Source of the DNA: Streptomyces sp. NRRL S-340
GTDB lineage: Bacteria; Actinomycetota; Actinomycetes; Streptomycetales; Streptomycetaceae
Assembly (NCBI RefSeq): GCF_000720185.1
Contig: NZ_JOIY01000001.1
Coordinates: forward strand, 124,001 to 188,000
Reading direction: 5' to 3'
Length of the DNA: 64,000 bases
This document shows positions 27,193 to 35,474 of this stretch, piece by piece (the first letter of the stretch is position 1; each line of letters starts with the position of its first letter). Below the pieces are notes generated by a model. It was not told the origin of the DNA, searched no databases, and saw nothing but the letters and a program-made list of their open reading frames with translations. The translations under genes and the position numbers were made by a program.

Positions 27193-27890
27193 CCGCCACC
27201 CTCACCCGCGAGCCTCACCGGGTCGGCCCACTCGCCGACCGGCTCAACGGCATCCTTGCCAGTCGCGGCATCGACCTCGCCACCGCCGCCGTCGAGGAAG
27301 GGCACGTCGAGCCCGTCACCGCGCTGGAACTCGCCGACGCCAGGATCCCCGCCCGCTACCGTCGAGCCCTGGCCGACCACCCCAAGGTCACCGCCTGGGC
27401 CGACGAGATCGCCCGCGCCGGACGCCCCGGCCCCGGCGGGCCTGGCATCGCCGAAGGCCCGTCGCTGCTGATCGCCGGCCCCATGGGCACGGGCAAGACG
27501 TACCAGGCGTATGGCGCCATCCGCACCCTGCTCGCCCGAGGGGTCCGTCTGCGCTGGGAAGCGACCACCACCGCCGACTTCCACGCGCGCCTGCGCCCCC
27601 GCGCCGGCCACGACGCCGAACGTGACCTGCAGACCCTGGCGCGCTGCCCGCTGCTGTTCCTGGACGACCTCGGCGCGGCCAAGACCAGCGAATGGACCGA
27701 GGAGCTGACTTACCGGCTCATCAATCACCGGTACGAGCACCTGCTGCCAACCCTCATCACCACCAACCTTCCGATGGAGCAGCTGCGCGTCACCCTCGGT
27801 GACCGCGTCGCCTCCCGCCTCGCCGAGATGACGGAGCGCGTCATCCTCGACGGCCCCGACCGACGACGCCGCACAGCGCCCGCCGCCTGA
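27189..27890 (+). CDS. DnaC/IstB-like helicase loader ATPase, CTG start
   Basis: The 233-residue frame has Walker A LLIAGPMGTGKTYQAY, Walker B LLFLDDLGAAK, sensor-1 LITTNLP and an arginine finger region LGDRVASRL, the pattern of DnaC/DnaI/IstB loaders. The only in-frame ATG (27483) lies inside Walker A, and no GTG or TTG precedes it after the upstream stop. CTG at 27189 overlaps the TGA of the replication gene (CTGA) and is preceded by GGAGGTGA with good spacing. I therefore take CTG as the start. It should load the host replicative helicase at the element's origin. Confidence 0.82.
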   Translation: MTATLTREPHRVGPLADRLNGILASRGIDLATAAVEEGHVEPVTALELADARIPARYRRALADHPKVTAWADEIARAGRPGPGGPGIAEGPSLLIAGPMGTGKTYQAYGAIRTLLARGVRLRWEATTTADFHARLRPRAGHDAERDLQTLARCPLLFLDDLGAAKTSEWTEELTYRLINHRYEHLLPTLITTNLPMEQLRVTLGDRVASRLAEMTERVILDGPDRRRRTAPAA

Positions 27891-28122
27891 CTGGCCGCCC
27901 CAGCGCCCGCCCTCCTGGCCGGCCCCGCCGCATCACCCGCGCTCACACCAGCCCTGCCCGCGCCAGCCACTCGCGTAGGCGGTTGCTCAGCGGTTCTGTC
28001 GATTCACCCTTCGCCCTCATTCCTCGACGCCTTGGAGCTCCCTCCTGCCTCCTCTCAGTCCCGTCCCCCTCGCCATACGGATCAGCGGCACGCCGCTCCT
28101 CCCTGACTGGGCGACCTCCCCG

Positions 28123-29412
28123 GTGATGACCGTGGCGCTCCTCATCCCGCCCTTGCTGCTTGGCCTGCTCGCCGGGTGGCTTGTCCGCCAGCAGCGCCGC
28201 CGACCGCATCACACCAAGCGCCGACACGGAGCCGTCGCAGTGCCGGTCGCGGCCGTGGCCGCGCTCGGCTGCACCGCATACAGCGCGGACACCAGCTGGC
28301 GGTTCGCCGCCGACTACCTCGACATGGTCGGCACCGCCGAGCGCGTCACGATGTTCGCCGCCGCCGAGCTGGCCCTATTCGCCACCGCCCTGATGGCCCG
28401 GGAGAACCTCAATGGCCCGAAGCAGGCACCCGGCCTGCCCGGCACCCTCACCTGGGTCATCACCGCAGTCCAGGTTCTGCCCGCCTACGCCGAGTCCGGG
28501 CTGGTCGGTGGCACCGTGCGAGCCTTCGTTGGCCCCGTCATGGCCGCGATGCTGTGGCACCTGGCCATGGGCATCGAGCTGCGCCACCGCGCCCCCGACG
28601 CCGCCTCACGCGGCCTGGCCGCCGTCCTCGTCCGCCAGGCACGCGAACGCCTCCTGGCTCGCCTCGGCATCGCCGACCAGGACGCCGATGCCGCCCGCCT
28701 CATCCGCGAGCGCGCGCTGAGCGAAGCCGTCGCCCTGATCCTGCGCGCCGAGTCGATGACCGACAAGCAGCGCGGCAAGCGGCGGCAACGACGCCTGACG
28801 GAACGCCTGCACGAGGCGCTGGAGCGGGCCGGCGTCGACGGCGACCCGCTCCAGGACGAGCTGCTGCTGCGCAAGCTCGCCACCCGCAAGCAGGCCCTTG
28901 ACCTCGCCGTCATCACATTGCCGCCACGCTGGCAGATTCCGGCCTCGTCCTCCACCCGAGAGTCCGGGTGTAGCCACCCGCGCTCCGACCGCTTGGAAGC
29001 ACTGCCGCGGGCAGAGGGCTCTGCCCGCCCACACCCATCAGACCTGGGTGACGACGAAGTGCCTACGGCTGCCCGCCCGCAGCCTGCCCGCCCGGGGCCC
29101 GGGCTGCCCGCACGGGCAGAAGCCGAAGACAGCCCCGCACCGACGGGCAACAGCCCGGGCAGCGTGTCGGGCAGGCGGGAGCGGAAGGCGGCTGCCCGGA
29201 AGAAGCGCGACGTGGGCAAGGCCCGTGCCTCCGACGAGGTCATCCTCAAGCACGCTCGCCGCATCCACGAGGAGACCGGCAGCGTCGGACGCGACCGGGT
29301 TGAGGACGCCCTGCGCGCCGTCGGCTACACCGTCTCCAGCGACGGCGTCGGACGAGTCGTCCGCGAGTTCAAGGCTCAGCTCAAGGCAGCAACCGGCGAT
29401 CCGCTCCGCTGA
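28123..29412 (+). CDS. Membrane protein with C-terminal DNA-binding-like domain (DUF2637/Spd-like)
   Basis: The 429-residue product starts at GTG 28123 or ATG 28126. Four hydrophobic segments lie in residues 1-155 (ALLIPPLLLGLLAGWLV, VPVAAVAALGCTAY, ERVTMFAAAELALFATALM and a later pair). A charged helical part and a disordered Pro/Ser stretch follow. The C-terminal region (ILKHARRIHEETGSVGRDRV then EDALRAVGYTVSSDGVGRV) looks like a winged helix. This layout is common on Streptomyces plasmids and elements, where such proteins are linked to intramycelial spread. Function here is inferred from position. Confidence 0.65.
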   Translation: MMTVALLIPPLLLGLLAGWLVRQQRRRPHHTKRRHGAVAVPVAAVAALGCTAYSADTSWRFAADYLDMVGTAERVTMFAAAELALFATALMARENLNGPKQAPGLPGTLTWVITAVQVLPAYAESGLVGGTVRAFVGPVMAAMLWHLAMGIELRHRAPDAASRGLAAVLVRQARERLLARLGIADQDADAARLIRERALSEAVALILRAESMTDKQRGKRRQRRLTERLHEALERAGVDGDPLQDELLLRKLATRKQALDLAVITLPPRWQIPASSSTRESGCSHPRSDRLEALPRAEGSARPHPSDLGDDEVPTAARPQPARPGPGLPARAEAEDSPAPTGNSPGSVSGRRERKAAARKKRDVGKARASDEVILKHARRIHEETGSVGRDRVEDALRAVGYTVSSDGVGRVVREFKAQLKAATGDPLR

Positions 29413-29460
29413 TCCCCGCAGCACCAGCACTTCCGACCAGACCCCGACCCGAAGGGCCCC

Positions 29461-30087
29461 ATGCACGCCCCGCACCACGAAGACCCCGTGCCTCACAAGC
29501 AATCTCTGCTGATCACCCCTGCCCCAGGCGGAGCAAGTTGGAGGTCCGGACACTCCCCCGTCGGGGGAGTGTCCGGACCCGGCCCCGCCCCGGAGGTGGC
29601 GGGTCCCGTCCGGCACCAGGGGACACCGGACGGGAAGGCTGCGACCGAGGGCGGACCGCAGCCAGGCAAGGCCAGCCCGAAGGGCAAGGCCAGGAAGGGA
29701 AAGTCGCGTCCGCGTGACAAGAAGCAGCGCCCCGCTCACAGTGTCCGCCTCAACGACCAGGAATTCGCTCTGATCCAGTCCGGCGCCGACCACGTCGGCA
29801 TGAGCGTGGCCGGGTTCCTGGCCCACTCTGCCCTGGCCGCTGCCCGCGACCAGTCCCGCACCGCAGCGGCCATCGCCACCGAGCGGGACATTCTGACGGC
29901 CCTGTTCGGTGTACGCCGTCAGCTCGGCTGGGCGGGCAGCAACGTCAACCAGATCGCCAAGGCACTCAACTCCGATGCCGCCGTACCGCACTTCGCCGCT
30001 GCCCTCGCCGACCTGCAGCGTGCCGCACAGGCCGTCCAGCGGGCAGCCGACAGGGTCGCCAACGGGCAGGAGAGCGAGGCGGCTTGA
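29461..30087 (+). CDS. mobC: MobC-like relaxosome protein
   Basis: The 208-residue protein has a disordered basic N terminus (about residues 1-90, many Lys/Arg/Gly). A ribbon-helix-helix-like region (HSVRLNDQEFALIQSGADHV) follows, then the MobC signature LGWAGSNVNQIAKALNSD. MobC proteins help the relaxase melt and nick the transfer origin. Its stop overlaps the relaxase start (TTGA), so the two are translationally coupled. The basic N terminus is unusually long. Confidence 0.85.
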   Translation: MHAPHHEDPVPHKQSLLITPAPGGASWRSGHSPVGGVSGPGPAPEVAGPVRHQGTPDGKAATEGGPQPGKASPKGKARKGKSRPRDKKQRPAHSVRLNDQEFALIQSGADHVGMSVAGFLAHSALAAARDQSRTAAAIATERDILTALFGVRRQLGWAGSNVNQIAKALNSDAAVPHFAAALADLQRAAQAVQRAADRVANGQESEAA

Positions 30088-31820
30088 TCCCCCGGATCCA
30101 CCAGCAGGGCAGCAACACCCTCGGGCTCCTGCACTACCTGTACGGCAAGGGCACCCACGAGGAGCACATCGACCCGCACCTGGTCGCTTCCTTCGACGGC
30201 ATGGCCCCCGACCCCGGCCGTGACCCTTCGGTCACGAAGAGGGACCTCCAGCACCTCCTAGACCAGCCCCTGTCCCTGCTCGACGCGGACCATCGTCCCG
30301 GCAAGCACGTCTGGCACTGCTCGGTGCGCGCCGCGCCCGACGACCCGGTCCTGTCCGACGAACAGTGGGGCGACATCGCCCGTCGCATGGTCGCCGGCAC
30401 CGGCATCGACCCCGGCGACGGCGCCGGCTGCCGCTGGGCCGCCGTCCGGCACGCCGACGACCACATCCACATCATCGCCACCCTCGTCCGCGAGGACGGA
30501 CGCCGCCCCGACCACCACCGCTCCGGCAAACGCGCCCAGGCCGAGTGCCGACTGATCGAAAAGGAACTCGGCCTGCACCAGGTCGCACCCGGGGACGGCA
30601 CCGCCGCCAAGCGGGCCACCAGTGCGGAGCGGCACAAGGCCGAACGCACGGGCAGGGGGCGTCCGGCGCGGGAGGAGCTGCGGGAGACCGTACGGCGCGC
30701 GGTCGCCGGCGCCGGCAGCGATGAGGAGTTCTTCGACCGGCTGGCCGCCGCCGGTCTGCTGATCCGTAAGCGCATCGCGCCCTCCGGTGACCTGCTCGGC
30801 TACAAAGTCGCACTGCCCGATGACCGCAACGGTGAGAAGGAGCCGGTTTTCTACGCGGGCTCGACGCTCGCACCAGATCTGTCCCTGCCCCGCATCCGCG
30901 AACGCTGGGCCCTGCCCGTGGAGGCTGTGGCCTCGGCGGACAGCTCCGGGCGGGAACAGCCGGACCTGCCGGACGTGACAGGTCCCGCGTTCGCGCGGCG
31001 CCGGGCCACCGCAGCCACCTGGCAGGCCCTCCTGGTCATCGATCACGGTGATGACGGCGCGGCAGCGGCGCAGATCGCTGCCGCGGGTGAGGTGCTGGAC
31101 GCGCTGGCCAAGACCTCCGCCGCCCACACCCGTGCCGAGCTGCGCGAGGCGGCGTTCGTGTTCGAGCGGGCCAGCCGCTCCCACGTCAGGGCCGTACGCG
31201 GGCATGACCGGGCCCTGCGCCAGGCCGCCCGCGACCTCGTCCACAGCGGCCCCGCCCTGGGCCGAGGAGAAGACGGCGCCACCACCGCCATGCTCATCGA
31301 CATGGCCTTCTTCCTCGCCATCGCCGCGGCGAACTGGCACGCCAAGAAGCACCACGCCCAGCAGGCCGCAGCAGCCCGGCAAGCCGCCGAACACCTGCGC
31401 GCCGCCTACCAAGCCGCCGCGGCCGAGTCCATGGCGGTCCTCCGCCAGCGAGGCCAACGCCTGGCCCCGCGTGCTCGGCAGCGGCAAGCCGACCTCCTGC
31501 ACGAGGTGCTGCCGGAGCTGGCCGCACGGGTCCAGGCCGAGCCCGGCTGGCCCGCCCTGGCCGCCACCCTCGACGACGCCCGGAAAGCCGGCCGTGACCC
31601 GGCCGCCCTGCTGACCGAAGCCGCCGGACGGCGCAAGCTCGACACCGCCACCTCCATCAGCGACGTCCTGGTATGGCGCTTGCGGCGCAGCGCCCACCTG
31701 CCGGCCCTGCCCGAGCGCCCCCACGACACACCCGCGCGAGGCAGTCGGCGCCAAGGGGCCTCGGCGCCCCGCGCGAGGCAGTCGCAGGGCGGCCTGAACG
31801 ACCCCAGCCGACGGCGCTGA
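30084..31820 (+). CDS. mobA: MOB-type relaxase/mobilization nuclease
   Basis: The 578-residue protein carries a relaxase domain in residues 1-200. It begins MIPRIHQQGSNTLGLLHYLY, with the HUH-type metal site in RHADDHIHIIATL (H-x3-H-x-H) after GKHVWHCSVRAAP. The start is TTG, coupled to mobC. The central and C-terminal parts are helical, rich in Ala/Arg and include a possible membrane-proximal hydrophobic stretch (MLIDMAFFLAIAAANW). It would nick the element at oriT and pilot the strand into a recipient. No coupling ATPase gene accompanies it. Confidence 0.87.
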   Translation: MIPRIHQQGSNTLGLLHYLYGKGTHEEHIDPHLVASFDGMAPDPGRDPSVTKRDLQHLLDQPLSLLDADHRPGKHVWHCSVRAAPDDPVLSDEQWGDIARRMVAGTGIDPGDGAGCRWAAVRHADDHIHIIATLVREDGRRPDHHRSGKRAQAECRLIEKELGLHQVAPGDGTAAKRATSAERHKAERTGRGRPAREELRETVRRAVAGAGSDEEFFDRLAAAGLLIRKRIAPSGDLLGYKVALPDDRNGEKEPVFYAGSTLAPDLSLPRIRERWALPVEAVASADSSGREQPDLPDVTGPAFARRRATAATWQALLVIDHGDDGAAAAQIAAAGEVLDALAKTSAAHTRAELREAAFVFERASRSHVRAVRGHDRALRQAARDLVHSGPALGRGEDGATTAMLIDMAFFLAIAAANWHAKKHHAQQAAAARQAAEHLRAAYQAAAAESMAVLRQRGQRLAPRARQRQADLLHEVLPELAARVQAEPGWPALAATLDDARKAGRDPAALLTEAAGRRKLDTATSISDVLVWRLRRSAHLPALPERPHDTPARGSRRQGASAPRARQSQGGLNDPSRRR

Positions 31821-31840
31821 CCAGCGAAAAGCCGGGCGGA

Positions 31841-31878
31841 ACATAGCCGACGATCGGCGGTTGGGCAAACCGCCGATC
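31841..31878. promoter_or_regulatory. Operator-like site 3
   Basis: GATCGGCGGTT (31852-31862), spacer GGGCA and AACCGCCGATC (31868-31878) form a perfect 11-bp inverted repeat with the same 5-bp spacing as site 1. The left flank ACATAGCCGACGATCGG is the complement of the site 1 flank. It lies 51 bp upstream of the gene at 31930, which is probably under the same regulator. Confidence 0.65.
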
Positions 31879-31929
31879 CTCCGGATCATTGATGCCTCCA
31901 CCCACCCCACTCCTGTGAGGAGCACCCGT

Positions 31930-32310
31930 ATGCCCAAAACCCAAGCCCGGCCCGAGATCGTCGTCCTGCTCTGCGACGCGGACATCAAGCACAAGCGTGA
32001 AACCAACACGTGGAACCACCTCGACGGGCGCCCGTTCAGCAAGGAGGAACGGGCCCTCGTCCTCAGCGCCACCCGCGTCGAGTTCGAAGAGATACAGGAG
32101 CAGTTCAAGCGATACCGGGAGTACCGGCGCACGGTAGACGAAGCTCCGGATGCCCTGGAGCAGTTCCTGGCCCCATTCATGGAGCGGCTCGCCGACAAGG
32201 AGCTCGGCAACGCCGTCGAGCTCATGAACGAGGACGAGCGAGCCGAGCTTGATCACCTCCTCGGCCTCATCGTCGAACCAGTCCGTCCCTTCGCCCCGTA
32301 CACCTTCTAA
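31930..32310 (+). CDS. Uncharacterised 126-residue protein, element-regulated
   Basis: The ATG at 31930 is preceded by GTGAGGAG. The protein begins MPKTQARPEIVVLLCDADIK, is rich in Glu/Arg helices (EERALVLSATRVEFEEIQEQ) and ends in FAPYTF. No known domain is recognised. It carries operator-like site 3 in its promoter, so it probably belongs to the element's regulated core functions. Confidence 0.65.
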   Translation: MPKTQARPEIVVLLCDADIKHKRETNTWNHLDGRPFSKEERALVLSATRVEFEEIQEQFKRYREYRRTVDEAPDALEQFLAPFMERLADKELGNAVELMNEDERAELDHLLGLIVEPVRPFAPYTF

Positions 32311-32486
32311 CCGGGATGACCAGCGTGGCGGTGTCCCGCTCCCAAGACGGAGCCGGCCTCTGACACACGTAGCCATGGGCGTTCAGGCGGTAGCCGGTAC
32401 AACGCGCCGCCGCGAATGAAGCACGGACCGCTCCCTGTAACCGCGGACCGTGACGCCACGCAGACGCCGGCCAAGGCACAGCAGCA

Positions 32487-32522
32487 CGAAGCCGGGCCTC
32501 CCCTCGGGGAGGCCCGGCTTCG
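32487..32522. terminator. Strong bidirectional terminator
   Basis: A perfect 16-bp stem (32487-32502 with 32507-32522) closes a CTCG loop. It is followed by TTG on the right and preceded by AGCA on the left. It separates the rightward gene at 31930 from the leftward DUF317-like gene, between convergent units. Confidence 0.85.
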
Positions 32523-32539
32523 TTGCGTTGGACGGGCCC

Positions 32540-33361
32540 TCAGCTGGCTGGGGCCCGCAGGAGCCGGTCGCGTGTGCTCTCCGGCAACACCCGGCGCAGG
32601 ACCGGTGCGCTGGAGCTGAGGGAGTCCGCGAAAGCGGCGACGAGGTCGTGCGGCACGCTGCTGCTGAACGACGCGGCCCACAGGTAGCCCGCGCCGAGCA
32701 CCGGCTCGGCCCACGCCTGCCACCCGGCCAGGGCCGCCTCGGCAGCCTCGGCCACCAGCGCGAGTGTGTCGCCATCCTGGATGAGGGGCGGCACCTCTCC
32801 GAGGTGGATGTGGGAGGCGAACGTCGGATCCACCGCGCCTGTGCCGGGCTGGTCGACGTCGCGCAGCCAGCCGTGTGCCGTTACCGCGTCTAGGACCAGC
32901 TCGGGGCCACCACACGGCAGGGCGGGCTGATCGCGGGCGTCGAGCGCGGTAAGGAAGCCGGCGAGGATCTCTCCCGGGACGTCGGGGGTGAAGTAGGCCG
33001 ACCACTGGGCGAGCGGGCTGCGCAGGTCCGTACGGGCGGACACTTGCCAGGCGATCGGCAGGTTCCCCAGGTGGAATGGCTCGTCCGGCAGGACCCACTG
33101 CGCCCACCGCAGGGAGTCGGGGCTGATGTGCAGGACGGTGCTGCGCAGGACCTGACGGTCCTCCGGAGCCTCATCAGGCTCCTGGCGCCCGCGGACGAGC
33201 GTCAGGCTCGTCCACCCCAGGCTGGCTAGTGTGTCAGCGATGGCGTCGTAGAGGCGGCCGTCGTCACCGGCCAGGTGCCGAGGTCCGACCCAGTACGCGG
33301 ACGGGACGCAGGCCGGAGCGGGTGGATCGATCGGTACGTCGGGATGCAGGTGCGTCTCCAA
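32540..33361 (-). CDS. DUF317-domain protein
   Basis: The 273-residue protein contains WVGPRHLAGDD near the N terminus, then WSAYFTPDVPGEILAGFLTA and a second similar segment near the C terminus (AASFSSSVPHDLVAAFADSL). The FTxxxPxEhhxxF pattern is the DUF317 signature of Streptomyces proteins, and two copies are visible. DUF317 proteins are frequent on Streptomyces elements and have no known role. The start is TTG at 33361 with no clear ribosome binding site, so it is uncertain. Confidence 0.75.
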   Translation of the reverse strand: METHLHPDVPIDPPAPACVPSAYWVGPRHLAGDDGRLYDAIADTLASLGWTSLTLVRGRQEPDEAPEDRQVLRSTVLHISPDSLRWAQWVLPDEPFHLGNLPIAWQVSARTDLRSPLAQWSAYFTPDVPGEILAGFLTALDARDQPALPCGGPELVLDAVTAHGWLRDVDQPGTGAVDPTFASHIHLGEVPPLIQDGDTLALVAEAAEAALAGWQAWAEPVLGAGYLWAASFSSSVPHDLVAAFADSLSSSAPVLRRVLPESTRDRLLRAPAS

Positions 33362-33528
33362 GGGGTTGCGGGGCTGGGGGGCTTGATGCCGCCAGCGGTG
33401 CGTGCAGTTGGATGGGGGTGCCAGGCCGGCTTCGCGGCGGCCTCGGGTGGCAGACGGCCCGGCTACCCCACCCCGCCCTCACCAGGCAGACGACGGGCTC
33501 CCCAAGCACCGACTCGAGCCTGTGGCTG

Positions 33529-33888
33529 TCACACCCGCTGGGAGGTCTCCAGCACACGAGCGACTGCGGCGGCGACGACATCCGCCGGCGTCTCGGTGTC
33601 GAAGGACATCTGGTAGCCGCGCACCTTGGCCGTACCGGTGACGGCGATCTTCCACCCCTCGCCGTCGGTACCAGGACGCCCGAGCGGAAACCATCCAAGG
33701 TAGAAGCGACCATCCTTCGAATTGACGTGCACGTCCGCGCGGTCGTCCACGACCAGGTGGAAGTCATCGGCGGAGAACTGATCCATCACGAGCGTGGCCT
33801 GACCCGGGCCGAGCAGCCACTCACGCAGCCGCAGGGCCTCGACCGTGGTGGAGAATCCGGGGCCCTGGGGTGCCGCAGTCACGGGCAA
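33529..33888 (-). CDS. Small DUF317-associated protein
   Basis: The product has up to 119 residues and contains DDFHLVVDDRADVHVNSKDG followed by RFYLGWFPLGRPG. It ends in an amphipathic helix (TPADVVAAAVARVLET). It lies 170 bp upstream of the DUF317 gene on the same strand. The start is TTG 33888 or, better placed after AGAGGTGA, GTG 33882. Function is unknown. Confidence 0.65.
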   Translation of the reverse strand: MPVTAAPQGPGFSTTVEALRLREWLLGPGQATLVMDQFSADDFHLVVDDRADVHVNSKDGRFYLGWFPLGRPGTDGEGWKIAVTGTAKVRGYQMSFDTETPADVVAAAVARVLETSQRV

Positions 33889-34307
33889 TCACCTCTTTGA
33901 CCTGGAGCTTTTTGCGAGAAGGTCGTCCAGGTTCACATGCCCTTGCGGCGTTGGCCAGTCATTCATGGATCTTTGCTGTCTGCCCCGGCGAACTGAGACA
34001 CAGAGCGCCAGACCTCGCGGTTCAACCGCGGAAAGCGGCGTGCGCGCGGTGGGGGCAGTTCCACACCATGCCGATCTTCGGGCGGGGCCGCTTATACCGA
34101 GGGGCACTGACATCGCTCCCGTGACTGCGATCAGTTCAAGCCACCTTCGGGCCCTTCATCACGTGCCTTGACGATTGCGTGTTCTACGGCACGCCCCATT
34201 TGACGAGGTGCTAGCCGAACCAAGAGCGTGCTCGTGCCGTACCTAATCGGCTGAAAAGCGTGCACCCTGGCGGTCGCTTGCGGCGCCGTGGGTCACCCTG
34301 ATCAGCC
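33889..34307. other. Intergenic region upstream of the pPIWI-RE operon
   Basis: About 420 bp between the divergent small gene and the REase gene. I see no convincing ORF, terminator or long repeat. It must hold the promoter of the pPIWI-RE operon. No Shine-Dalgarno sequence precedes the ATG at 34308. Confidence 0.4.
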
Positions 34308-35474
34308 ATGGCGCGCGAACAGAAGGATGTGGCGCTGACCGACGCGGTCGGCGCCCGAACGGCCACAGTGAAGCTGGTTGGTGACCTGACGACGGCCGGG
34401 CTGCGTGCCGCGCAGGCATGGACGGTTCGCCGGGAGCAGCCAGAGGCATGGCGAGAGGTCTCGCGCATGCACGGGGTCTTCCTCAGCCTGCTGTCTCCCG
34501 GCTGCGGGCCGGCGACGCCGCGCGACCTGATCAAGTTTCTCCACCGCCCTATGAGGGAGTGGGTGCCGCTCGACTGGGACTCGCTACCCGACGAGGTCGG
34601 CTCTTTCAAGATCCTTGGGGCGGACGACTTGCTGACCGGTGATGCCGTTGAGTATGGGTCCGACTACAGCGAGGCTCTCTTCGAGGACCACGAGGCCGGC
34701 ATCGATTGGGTACCTCGGTGGGCCAGGCAGACGTTCGAACGAGTCGAGCGCTCTATCTACACGGTGTTGTCGTCAGCTGGGCAGGAGGAGTACGTCGCCA
34801 CGAGGCAGATGCTGATCGAGGTACCAACGGGCACGGCGGACCGCGTCAGCGACGAGCTGCACGCGCGCGGCGCGTTGCACACCGAGGCATATGAGCCGCT
34901 GCCACCGGACCGGCAGTTCGTGGCGGGGTCCGAGTCCTGGTACGTGCCGTGTCCGACGTGCAAGTGGCCCATGCACGTCCAAGGCGCGTCGCTGGCCTGT
35001 CGTTATCCTCCACACTTCGGCCGGTTTCAGGTGACGGGCGAGCGTGACGGCAGCGGCGCGCCGCGAGTTCGCGGTCCCGTGGCGACGTCCGCGCTCAGCG
35101 TCGCCAACGTGGTGTGCGTGCACGAGGCGGTCTGGCGCTACATCACTGTCCCCGGCGTCACCGAGGTCGCCTTGATGACGTGGCTGGCGGATCAGCCTGG
35201 AATCGGCGGGGACGCGGTGACGAAGTGGCCGCACAAGGACAGGTGGGACATTACCGTGCGGGCCGGCGCCACCGTCTTCGAGGTCGACCTGAAGGACACC
35301 AGATCCCCGTCGAAGATCTCCGCCAGGCCACCCCGGGCCCGGCACGTCGTGGTGCCCGACTACCGGGCCTGGCAGGTCGCCCAGCTGCGACGCTCACTGC
35401 CCGCGGGCTACGAAGTTCGTACGGTGCGCGCGTTCAAAACCGCGATCCGGAATGCCCTGAAGGAGGCGCGGTGA
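34308..35474 (+). CDS. pPIWI-RE-associated restriction endonuclease-fold protein
   Basis: The 388-residue protein is the first gene of the pPIWI-RE operon. The middle has a zinc-ribbon-like segment (VPCPTCKWPM with C215 and C218, another Cys in LACRYP). The C-terminal domain shows a PD-(D/E)xK active site: D314 in RWDITV, then VFEVDLKD with E325, D327 and K329. This matches the REase component described with PIWI-RE proteins. It probably cuts DNA once the PIWI-RE/helicase partners have engaged a target. Its TGA overlaps the helicase GTG (GTGA). Confidence 0.82.
   Translation: MAREQKDVALTDAVGARTATVKLVGDLTTAGLRAAQAWTVRREQPEAWREVSRMHGVFLSLLSPGCGPATPRDLIKFLHRPMREWVPLDWDSLPDEVGSFKILGADDLLTGDAVEYGSDYSEALFEDHEAGIDWVPRWARQTFERVERSIYTVLSSAGQEEYVATRQMLIEVPTGTADRVSDELHARGALHTEAYEPLPPDRQFVAGSESWYVPCPTCKWPMHVQGASLACRYPPHFGRFQVTGERDGSGAPRVRGPVATSALSVANVVCVHEAVWRYITVPGVTEVALMTWLADQPGIGGDAVTKWPHKDRWDITVRAGATVFEVDLKDTRSPSKISARPPRARHVVVPDYRAWQVAQLRRSLPAGYEVRTVRAFKTAIRNALKEAR

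Noticed and set aside
27483..27890. 135-residue ATPase starting at the internal ATG
   Set aside because: That Met lies inside the Walker A motif; the conserved sequence continues upstream to the CTG.
33889..34307. Guide RNA or repeat array for the pPIWI-RE system
   Set aside because: No repeats, hairpin series or promoter-terminator unit is visible in this gap.
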